Made by a program: the position numbers and the translations under genes. A DNA stretch of 63,311 bases from Anaerolineae bacterium (GTDB lineage Bacteria > Chloroflexota > Anaerolineae > Aggregatilineales > Phototrophicaceae). Every line of letters begins with the position of its first letter. The first letter of the stretch is position 1. The notes beneath the pieces were generated by a model. It saw only the letters and a list, made by a program, of their open reading frames with translations. It was not told the DNA's origin and searched no databases. This document shows, piece by piece, positions 37,701-44,622 of this stretch. The stretch lies in assembly GCA_019912965.1 (NCBI GenBank), contig JAIOHM010000215.1, positions 1-63,311 on the forward strand, written 5' to 3'.

Positions 37701-40700
37701 TCCAGAACATCGGTGCCGCGTTCAAGGCGCTGCATCCGCAATCCTTCTGCCGCTAATAACACCTGTCCCGAAGCGCTCAACAGCAATACATCGCCAGTCA
37801 GAATATCTTCGTTATGAGCATCCAACTGCCGTGCATAAGCCCATGTGATGCTATCTGGTTCTGGTTGTTGGTACAGTCGGAGTTCATCCAGTGTGATGGG
37901 CAGATAAGTATCGGTGTTTCCATTTGGCAGAACGGTCAAAAGAGTCTGGAAACAGGTATCCAGCAGCGCGGGATGAATTCGATATGCTCCAGTGGTTGCG
38001 GTTTCGGGCAAATGCAGTTCAGCCAGCGATTCATCCGCCGCTTTCCAGATATGGGTTACGCCCTGGAATGCTGGCCCATACTCCAGTCGCCGTGATCGCT
38101 GAGCGGCATAATGCTGGTCATGGGTTATAGTTTCCAGTAGCCGCCCTCGCAGAGCATCCGGGGGATCGAAGGCGGGTTGCATGGCGGTTTCGCCCAACCG
38201 AATCGTACCACTGGCGTGCAGCGTCCATGCTTGTTCATCGTCCGCAGGGCGGCTAAAGCAATGGAAGGTAGCCCGTCCCGCAGCTTCTGAGGCAACCATC
38301 ACCTGCACAACACGTGGGCTCGTCAGGAACATAGCCTCTGTGAACTTCAAATCTTCGACCGAATGCGCGCCCGCGCCAAATGCCTGATTTGCGGCTGCCA
38401 AAGCCATCTCTGCATAACCTGCCGCCGGAAACAAAGGATTGCCCTGTACCTGATGGTCAGCCAGATACGGCATCAGTGCCAGATCAACCGGAAATTCCCA
38501 GTAATGAGTTCCCGATTGTGATTTGAAATAAGAACTGAGCAGTGGATGATCGCTTGTATGCCGACCAATTTGCAACCCGCCGGATGGTGCAGATTCATCA
38601 ACCCAGAAACGTTCGCGTTGCCAGGGATAGGTTGGCAAGCGCAGTACATTCCCGTGTGGATACAACCGTCCCCAATCAACCTCATACCCCGCTGCATACA
38701 AACCGCCCAAAGACTCCAGCAGTCCAGCCGCTTCAGCTTCTTCGCGCCGGGTCGAAGCCAGAACTAAAGTATCTTCAGCATTTAGCAGCGATATACTCTG
38801 TTCAACCGCCGCTAGCAGCACTGGATGCGGGCTAATTTCAATAAATGTATTGAACCCCTCCGCAATTGCAGCCTGCACTGCCCCCGCAAACAACACGGGC
38901 TGACGCAAGTTCTGTCCCCAATAATCGGCGTCGAATGCCGCACCATCCTGCACTGCCCCCGTCACGGTCGAATACAGAGGCACATTTGTGTTTTGAGCCA
39001 GCAGCCCACTCAGATCGTTGACCAGTTCCGGTCGCAGTGCTTCCATATGCGGACTATGTGCTGCTACATCGACTTTCACCGGTCGACAAAAAATTTCACG
39101 CGATCGTAAAGCTTCCAAAACAGTTTCCAAAGCGGCTGGATCACCGGAAATCACCGTCGAACGCGGCCCATTACTGACTGCAATGCCCAATTGATCTTCA
39201 TATCCGGCAATCGCAGTTAGTGCTTCATCGAAGGTCAGTTCAACCACCGCCATCGCGCCCTGTCCGCTGACACGCTTCATCAACTGACTGCGGCGACAGA
39301 TGATATGGGCAGCATCTTCCAGACTCAATGCACCTGCTACATAGGCGCCCGCCACTTCCCCCATACTGTGACCGATCACACCCTGCGGTTCAACACCCCA
39401 TGCCCGCCAGACTGCCGCCAGCGAAATCTGCACAGCGAACAAGAGAGGCTGAACCACATCAATTTCATCGAACCGGGCGCCGGATTGCAATTCCTCGGTC
39501 AACGACCAATCCACATAAGGGTGCATAGCAGTTTCGCACTGCTCAATCATTGACCGGAAAGCAGAAACATTTTCCAGCAGTTCGCGCCCCATACCAATCC
39601 ACTGCCCACCCTGACCCGGAAAAATGAAAGCGATTTTGCGCGCTGTCCGGCTTGCATCCCCGCTAACAGCTAATCCGCGTCGTTTTTCACCATTGACGAA
39701 GGCGGACAGTTGTTCGCGCATCGCCATATCATCCGCCGCCACTGCTGCCAGCCGCACAGAATGGTGTGTTCGATGCAAAGCGGTTGTGTAAGCCACATCA
39801 ACCAGTTCAGCCACCTGTACCACATCTTGATATTGGCGCGCCAACTCCACTAATGCCTCACGACTCTGCGCCGAAAGCGGTAGCAAAAAGGGCTTATTGG
39901 CTGCCCTTTCAACAGCCGGAAGATGTAAAGGCTCCGGTTCATAGGCCTCTAATACGATATGAGCATTCGTCCCGGTGACACCGAAAGAATTAACACCCGC
40001 ATAAGCAGGGCGCAGATCATCCGGCCAGGGCATAAGTGACTGGGGAACGACAAATGGCAATTCATCCCAGGGAATGCTTGGGCTGGGGTTGTTAAAGTGC
40101 AAACTGGCAGGAATGGCACGATTTTTCAGCGCCAGAACAGCTTTGATTAATCCGGCAACACCCGATGCTGCTTCGGTATGGCCGATGTTGGTTTTCACCG
40201 AACCGACAATGCAGGGTCGATCTGAAGGACGATTTTCACCAAGTACCTCACCCAATGCCGTAAGTTCAACCGGGTCGCCCACCCGTGTGCCTGTACCATG
40301 CGCCTCAACATAACGCACCTGTTCCGGCGGCACACCTGCCGAATGATAGGCTTCACGCAGCATAGCGGCCTGCGTAATCGGGCTGGGCGCGACCAGCAGT
40401 TCACTGCTGCGACCATCATTATTGACCGCGCCACCGCGAATCAGGGCATAAATCGGGTCACCATCTGCCTGCGCTCGTGACAGGGCTTTCAGCACTACAA
40501 TGCCCACCCCTTCGCTGCGAACATAGCCATTAGCACTGGCATCGCCAAATTTACAGCGACCATCGGGCGAGAGCATCCCGGATTTGGAATAACCCACCGT
40601 AATCTGCGGCACCAGAATCAGATTCGTACCACCTGCCAGCGCCATTTCGGACTCGCCGTTCCAGATACTCTGGCAAGCCAGCAGTGTGGTCACCAGCGAA

Positions 40701-41227
40701 GATGAACACGCCGTATCAACCGTCATACTTGGGCCATGAAAATCAAAAATGTAGGACAACCGACCCGATGCTGAGTACCGCCCACCGCCCGTGGTGATGT
40801 ACAGATTCACATTATTGGAAGCGGCGTACATGCGGTCTTCGTAATCGTTCGTCCACATACCAACGAACACACCTGTCTGGCTGCCCATCCATTTGGCGGG
40901 CACTAAACCAGCATCTTCCATCGCCTCCCATGCCACTTCCATCAAAAGACGTTGTTGGGGGTCTACAAAATTCGCCTCACGCGGTGGAATACCAAAAAAA
41001 GCAGCATCAAATTCATCAATATGATCAACGAAACCGCCCTGCCGTGTGGCAATCTTACCAACGACACCGGGCTTTGGGTCATAATAACTATCTACATCAA
41101 AGCGGCTGGCTGGAATATCACTAATCGCATCCACACCATGCTTCAGGAGTTGCCAGAATGTATCGGGATTATGTACACCACCCGGAAAACGGCAGCCGAT
41201 CCCAATAATCGCTATCGGTTCATTCAT
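34766..41227 (-). CDS. Type I modular PKS 'G', first module, KS-AT-DH-ER-KR-ACP
   Basis: A 2153-residue fully reducing module, the first PKS gene of the operon. ATG at 41227 is chosen because AGGGGG lies nine bases upstream; the in-frame ATG at 41236 abuts that AGGGGG and is unlikely to be used. The protein starts directly at the KS (NEPIAIIGIG) with no docking helices. KS Cys174; AT Ser621 in GHSMG with motif VAAH; DH His925 in HxxxGxxxxP and Asp1090; ER about 1417-1729 with HAGTGGVG; KR with canonical Ser and Tyr1898; ACP Ser2062 in GIDSLMT; long acidic C-terminal helix. The KS has Cys, not Gln, so it is not a KSQ loading domain, and no AMP-ligase or loading ACP precedes it. It probably takes an acyl starter from elsewhere. 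The KS loop (RSSELLVAPS) and GDPVE motif place it in a separate KS subgroup. Confidence 0.96.
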   Translation of the reverse strand: MNEPIAIIGIGCRFPGGVHNPDTFWQLLKHGVDAISDIPASRFDVDSYYDPKPGVVGKIATRQGGFVDHIDEFDAAFFGIPPREANFVDPQQRLLMEVAWEAMEDAGLVPAKWMGSQTGVFVGMWTNDYEDRMYAASNNVNLYITTGGGRYSASGRLSYIFDFHGPSMTVDTACSSSLVTTLLACQSIWNGESEMALAGGTNLILVPQITVGYSKSGMLSPDGRCKFGDASANGYVRSEGVGIVVLKALSRAQADGDPIYALIRGGAVNNDGRSSELLVAPSPITQAAMLREAYHSAGVPPEQVRYVEAHGTGTRVGDPVELTALGEVLGENRPSDRPCIVGSVKTNIGHTEAASGVAGLIKAVLALKNRAIPASLHFNNPSPSIPWDELPFVVPQSLMPWPDDLRPAYAGVNSFGVTGTNAHIVLEAYEPEPLHLPAVERAANKPFLLPLSAQSREALVELARQYQDVVQVAELVDVAYTTALHRTHHSVRLAAVAADDMAMREQLSAFVNGEKRRGLAVSGDASRTARKIAFIFPGQGGQWIGMGRELLENVSAFRSMIEQCETAMHPYVDWSLTEELQSGARFDEIDVVQPLLFAVQISLAAVWRAWGVEPQGVIGHSMGEVAGAYVAGALSLEDAAHIICRRSQLMKRVSGQGAMAVVELTFDEALTAIAGYEDQLGIAVSNGPRSTVISGDPAALETVLEALRSREIFCRPVKVDVAAHSPHMEALRPELVNDLSGLLAQNTNVPLYSTVTGAVQDGAAFDADYWGQNLRQPVLFAGAVQAAIAEGFNTFIEISPHPVLLAAVEQSISLLNAEDTLVLASTRREEAEAAGLLESLGGLYAAGYEVDWGRLYPHGNVLRLPTYPWQRERFWVDESAPSGGLQIGRHTSDHPLLSSYFKSQSGTHYWEFPVDLALMPYLADHQVQGNPLFPAAGYAEMALAAANQAFGAGAHSVEDLKFTEAMFLTSPRVVQVMVASEAAGRATFHCFSRPADDEQAWTLHASGTIRLGETAMQPAFDPPDALRGRLLETITHDQHYAAQRSRRLEYGPAFQGVTHIWKAADESLAELHLPETATTGAYRIHPALLDTCFQTLLTVLPNGNTDTYLPITLDELRLYQQPEPDSITWAYARQLDAHNEDILTGDVLLLSASGQVLLAAEGLRMQRLERGTDVLEDLLYELVWERVSVDDSPSKPAASGNWLILADNGEFGTELTAGLVDWGENCAIVHVGEGYASLGSGHYQVNPNNPDDFRQLLRDLNLDGYAELRGVVHLWSLDAASESVTLDLLHRVETLGSISAMYITQMLSEAGLNPRVWLVTQSGRIEQSPLWGFGAVLANEHPELKPTRVGITRETSPAQLRPAFFDGKLLDVREFEIEQDYLICRQRHFSDLLQGYGAVEQFEVSAVEQPFRAEVAEPGVLDNLQWRTFTPPLPGLGEVLIEVQAVGLNFMNVMSALGIYPGYPKGVGPLGIECSGRIAAVGDGATEWQVGDEVLAMAFDSLGTHVVTDARLVARKPKHLSFEEAATLPIVFLTAYYALNELARLSPNERVLIHAGTGGVGLAAIQLAKLAGAEIYATAGTDEKRAYLRDELGIEHVMDSRSLAFADEIIHLTDGEGVDVILNSLAGEAISRGLSILRPYGRFLEIGKRDIYGNTQLGLLPFQKSLSYFAIDFDHMGRNRPALVGKLLREIVEQVEAGDLYPLPMTVFPAAELVDAFRFMAQAKHVGKIVVAPRQGNAQVVTQQGVVKDDSSYLITGGLGGLGLETARWLANQGARSLVLVGRRGPGENARVSIAELEMQGVRVTTAALDVANPAAVADLVSHIQAELPPLKGVIHAAGVLEDSTIAQMDAARFRTAIQPKMDGAWNLHEATLDVPLDFFVLYSSVAATLGMAGQANYAAGNAFLDGLARYRHGQGLPALSINWGPWSEIGLAAAQSNRGERLAERGLGSITPEEGMAALKGLMHSEMTQATVMRFDATQWVKTYPAQKVLLADLLGEQTTSDEKVETAVSDLRAELQAAEPGRARRALLENHIREQVAQVLGLAANRVDVQKPLRNLGIDSLMTLELRNRLESTLKLSLSATLVFNYPTVAVLATHLGEKLGIPLDAVKSEVPTEELPQENVLDELENLSRDEIAAMLADELDSLDDLLKGN

Positions 41228-41294
41228 CAAATCCATCCCCCTGATGCGCCCGCATACAAACCGGGCTGAAACTTTATTCTATATCACAGCCCAA

Positions 41295-42068
41295 TCAGGC
41301 CACAATTCGCTTTCCGTCCCATTGCCATTGCCGCAGCGTCCAATCCCGCCCTTCGACAATCACAGCCGCAATATAATCCTCAGCGGGCTTCACGGCTTCC
41401 AAATGCCAGCGACTCGCTTCAGCCGGGTCATCCGCCACCCGTAGCAGCCTTGCCGCCTCGCCCGGTTTTAACGTCACATCGAAACGATATAGCGGATACG
41501 AAAAACCATCACCCAATGCTTTGATGTACGCCTCTTTGCGCGTCCAACAGTTAAAAAAACCCTCAGTCTGCTTTTCAGCCGGGAGTTGGCTCAAAATCAC
41601 ATTTTCCGCTGCCGAAAAATTCCGCTTTGCCATTTGAGATAGCTCATTTACAGGCCGCACCAACTCAATATCGACACCTATCTCGCGGTTGCGTGTCACA
41701 CCCAACAATGCCAGTCCGCCGGAATGAGATAGATTAAATTTCACATCCCCGGCAGCTAATCTGGGTTTTCCCTGTGCACCATAAGCAAACTGTAATGCTT
41801 TCGCCTCTAGCCCTAAATACCACGCCAGAATCGACCGCATCGCTCCTCGTGCCACTGCATATTCCTGTCGCAAATGCGGAAAAACATAACGTGCCATACG
41901 CTCACGTTCTTCGTCAGCCAGAAATGTAACCAGATGTTTTACGACTGCTTCTGGCTGTTCGAGGGTAATTACCCACAAATGAACGTCGGTTTCAACCAGG
42001 TTTATCACTTCGGGTGCTGGTTGCCACTCTGGACGAACTTGGATTGGGTTCATCTTACGGGTTATCAC
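41295..42068 (-). CDS. Sfp-type 4'-phosphopantetheinyl transferase
   Basis: A protein of 257 residues from GTG at 42068; ATG at 42053 (MNPIQVRPEW) is a possible alternative start and would remove five residues. It transfers phosphopantetheine from CoA to ACP serines, which all ACP domains in this operon need. The two Sfp-family signatures are present: GVDIE (residues 131-135, Mg-binding Asp133 and Glu135) and WTRKEAYIKA (from 175, with Lys178 and Glu179), plus the upstream FNLSHS strand. Length is normal for the Sfp/Gsp class rather than the shorter AcpS class. The GTG overlaps the TGA of the thioesterase gene, and PKS G starts 67 bases downstream, so it belongs to the PKS operon. Confidence 0.95.
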   Translation of the reverse strand: MITRKMNPIQVRPEWQPAPEVINLVETDVHLWVITLEQPEAVVKHLVTFLADEERERMARYVFPHLRQEYAVARGAMRSILAWYLGLEAKALQFAYGAQGKPRLAAGDVKFNLSHSGGLALLGVTRNREIGVDIELVRPVNELSQMAKRNFSAAENVILSQLPAEKQTEGFFNCWTRKEAYIKALGDGFSYPLYRFDVTLKPGEAARLLRVADDPAEASRWHLEAVKPAEDYIAAVIVEGRDWTLRQWQWDGKRIVA

Positions 42069-42829
42069 AGATAAGTCTTCAGCACCTTTGACATCGCCTC
42101 CAGCAATTCGGTTTGCTGGTTCTGGAAATAGAAATGCCCGCCCGCGAATTTTTGAATTTGGAACGCTTGGCTTGTGTGTTGTGCCCAGCCTTCCAGATCA
42201 CCAGCACGCAGCACAAAATCCTGCGTACCACCATAAACCGAAATTGGGCAATCAAGCGACGATTCCTCAGTGTAGGTATGGGTTTCAATCACCGAAAAAT
42301 CAGCCTTCAGTATAGGGACGAACAGCGCCAACAATTCAGGTGTTTTCAAAATCGCATCAGGAATCCCGCCGTAGCGTCGCTGCATCTCTTTGACGAAAGC
42401 TGGGTCTCCCAATGGATGCAGTGCTGAATCCGGGTCAGGCAGGTGAGGCGCACGCCGGCCAGAAATCAGCAAATGTTTTGGCATCGGCTGGCGCTGCCGC
42501 CGTAGTTCCCGCACAACTTCAAACGCAACCAGCGCCCCCATGCTGTGCCCAAAAAACACAAATGGTTTATCCAGTTGGGGAATAAGCGCATCTACCACCG
42601 CGCTAACCAATGGCTGCATCTGCGTGAAAGGCTGCTCTCGCAAACGTGACTCACGCCCCGGCAAACGGATTATAGCTAGTTCAACTTCATTCGGCAGCGC
42701 GGTTTCCCAGGTACGGTAAACCACTGCCCCCGCTCCTGCATACGGGAATGCGAACATTCGTAGTCTCGCGGAGGGATTTGGAGTAAAAGAAGTGATCCAT
42801 TCACTTGAAATCACACTATTGGTCGTCAA
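42065..42829 (-). CDS. Type II thioesterase, alpha/beta hydrolase (GrsT-like)
   Basis: A 254-residue stand-alone thioesterase that in PKS and NRPS clusters typically removes aberrant acyl groups from carrier domains. The catalytic triad is visible: Ser96 in GHSMG, Asp204 in GTQDF, His232 in GGHFY. FPYAGAG near residue 28 and LPGRESR near 56 are typical of this family. The start is TTG at 42829 with AGGA about ten bases upstream; a GTG six codons in (V6) is possible. It heads the biosynthetic genes and overlaps the PPTase gene by four bases. It could also release the final product if the last PKS gene, outside the window, has no terminal TE domain. Confidence 0.93.
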   Translation of the reverse strand: MTTNSVISSEWITSFTPNPSARLRMFAFPYAGAGAVVYRTWETALPNEVELAIIRLPGRESRLREQPFTQMQPLVSAVVDALIPQLDKPFVFFGHSMGALVAFEVVRELRRQRQPMPKHLLISGRRAPHLPDPDSALHPLGDPAFVKEMQRRYGGIPDAILKTPELLALFVPILKADFSVIETHTYTEESSLDCPISVYGGTQDFVLRAGDLEGWAQHTSQAFQIQKFAGGHFYFQNQQTELLEAMSKVLKTYL

Positions 42830-42961
42830 AATGGCTCAATCCTGTCTGGCTCAATGATTCGACTACCCAAAAGCGTAAAACACACTACCTTTCACAAACA
42901 TTTCAGCCAACATGTTTGCTTGCGATAGTGGGATAATCAGGAAACAAGTCCTGTTTTTAGC

Positions 42962-44476
42962 TCAGGTTTTAAGTTTTAACTTTCGGCCAATCTTCCCAAA
43001 TGCCCGCCCTAGCAATGCCCGTTCATCTGCCGTCAGTGCGCCAGTACCCCACACAGCACCCAGATAAACCACCACTCCTGCTACCACCATCATTCCCATC
43101 GACAGTGTGTTGCTTTCCAAAACGCGCACATCCCGCAGCAGGAACAGTGCCGCACCCATTAACCCCGCTGCAACCGCCAACCGAAGCGCATTAGTCAGCC
43201 CAATTCCCGCACCAAATTCCCGCCGGAACAGAATGTAAAACAGCAGCACGCCCACTAGCTCAGTGAATACCGTCGTAAAAGCTGCCGCGATCACCCCGTA
43301 TTGGGGAATAAGAATCAAATTGGTGATAATATTAAACGCAGCCTCGCAGGCATAAATCACGGCTGCTTTGCGCTCTTTCTGAATCGAAGTCGTGATATTC
43401 CCACCCAATGAGGTATACATCAGAAGTGGTGTATCCCACATCAGGATAGCGAAAGCGATAGCCGTTGGAGCATACGCCGCGCCATAGGCGATGTCAATAA
43501 TCTTATCCGCCAGCACACTCCCACCCACCGCCAGTGGAAGCCCAAGAAACAGCATGAAGCGAACTGAACGATAATACCAGGGGCGAACAACCGCTGGATT
43601 CGTGGCATGTTCACGCGCCAGTGTCAGCACCAGCGACGAGCTAAAAGCCGCCGTCACCACCAGAAACGCCCGCGTCAGGGTGTAAGCGGCGCTGTACCAG
43701 CCGACATACGATTCTGAAAAAGACTTCTCCAAAATCAGCCGATCAAATTGGTAAGCTGAACTCAGCGTAAGCTGGATGAATGCAAAAGGCAAACCAGCTT
43801 TCAGCAGCCACCACCAGCTTGAGGGAGTGATATGAAAACGCGGCGGCATGTAGCCATTTCGCCGAATGACCACCACACACAGGGCAATCAATACTGGAAT
43901 ATTGATGAGGGAAGCAATCACCAGCCACACAAAGTCGAATCCCGCAAACAGGAATAATGCCCCGAAAACCATAAAGATGATTTGCCCGATAACGGTAAAT
44001 ACCGAGACAATATCCAGCCGTTCATGCCCTGCGATCAATCCAGCCAGAGGAGCAAGGATAGCTTGCAGAAAATAGCTGGAAGTGTACAAAGCAATCGCCA
44101 GCACCACCCGGCCTTCATACCCGTTAGCAATCGCCCCCAGCGTGGTGACAACCGCCGCCAGAATCGCCAGCAGGAATCGCAGGGTTGATACATCCCAAAA
44201 CAACTGCGTGACTTTAGCTTTGTCGCGGGCAATCTCGCGAGTCATGTATTGCGCGATTCCCAAATCCCCAATGAAGGAAAAGATACCCGCCCAAGCCAGA
44301 ACAACCGAGTATTGACCAAAACTGGCATCCCCCAATTGCCGGATAACCAGAATATTAAACAACAGGCTTAAACCGCGCAGAGCGAAGTTAGCCCCTACGC
44401 TGAACATGGTGTTCCGGGCGATAATCCGAGCCGAGCTTACTTTTGGCTGCTCAGGTACGTTGTCTGTTGTACTCAA
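42962..44476 (-). CDS. Polysaccharide/lipid-linked sugar flippase (MOP superfamily, Wzx-like)
   Basis: A 504-residue integral membrane protein with about 12-14 hydrophobic segments, a positively charged N-terminus before the first helix (RNTMFSVGANFALRGLSLLF) and the layout of polysaccharide biosynthesis proteins of the MOP superfamily. Such proteins flip lipid-linked sugars across the cytoplasmic membrane. The start is TTG at 44476 with a strong AGGAGG six bases upstream. It lies upstream of the thioesterase gene on the same strand, with a 132-base gap in which I found no convincing terminator or promoter, so co-transcription with the PKS genes is possible. It could equally belong to the glycan genes to the right. 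The substrate cannot be told from sequence. Confidence 0.88.
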   Translation of the reverse strand: MSTTDNVPEQPKVSSARIIARNTMFSVGANFALRGLSLLFNILVIRQLGDASFGQYSVVLAWAGIFSFIGDLGIAQYMTREIARDKAKVTQLFWDVSTLRFLLAILAAVVTTLGAIANGYEGRVVLAIALYTSSYFLQAILAPLAGLIAGHERLDIVSVFTVIGQIIFMVFGALFLFAGFDFVWLVIASLINIPVLIALCVVVIRRNGYMPPRFHITPSSWWWLLKAGLPFAFIQLTLSSAYQFDRLILEKSFSESYVGWYSAAYTLTRAFLVVTAAFSSSLVLTLAREHATNPAVVRPWYYRSVRFMLFLGLPLAVGGSVLADKIIDIAYGAAYAPTAIAFAILMWDTPLLMYTSLGGNITTSIQKERKAAVIYACEAAFNIITNLILIPQYGVIAAAFTTVFTELVGVLLFYILFRREFGAGIGLTNALRLAVAAGLMGAALFLLRDVRVLESNTLSMGMMVVAGVVVYLGAVWGTGALTADERALLGRAFGKIGRKLKLKT

Positions 44477-44579
44477 AAATGGCCTCCTTCATGTGGTCGC
44501 GTCAGGATTGTGCCAGACAGAGCTATCATTTGCCTATCCCAATGAATGATTCAGCGCCCGTACCCCTTTCGTTTCTTCA

Positions 44580-44588
44580 TGTTACAAT
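44580..44588 (+). promoter_or_regulatory. Candidate extended -10 promoter element (TGTTACAAT)
   Basis: TG-T-TACAAT matches the extended -10 pattern and sits 34 bases before the SLC13-like gene's ATG, predicting a leader of about 28 bases. No good -35 box is found at the usual distance, which is tolerated for extended -10 promoters. Confidence 0.4.
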
Positions 44589-44622
44589 GGCATAAAATCA
44601 ATCCACTAACGCTTTATGCATT

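Noticed and set aside
1..41227. Possible trans-AT PKS or PUFA/heterocyst-glycolipid synthase
   Set aside because: Every module has an integrated AT with an active Ser, there are no tandem ACPs, and no stand-alone AT is present.
41228..41236. ATG at 41236 as the PKS G start
   Set aside because: It abuts the AGGGGG ribosome binding site with no spacer, while ATG at 41227 has a nine-base spacer. The difference is only three residues.
4405..41444. Many plus-strand reading frames opposite the PKS genes
   Set aside because: They are antisense shadows of long coding regions, without ribosome binding sites or recognisable domains.
42938..42958. Terminator-like hairpin (five pairs, then TTTTT) upstream of the TEII gene
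   Set aside because: The T-run is on the plus strand, where no gene ends; on the minus strand, in which the operon runs, there is no T-run. The stem is also short.
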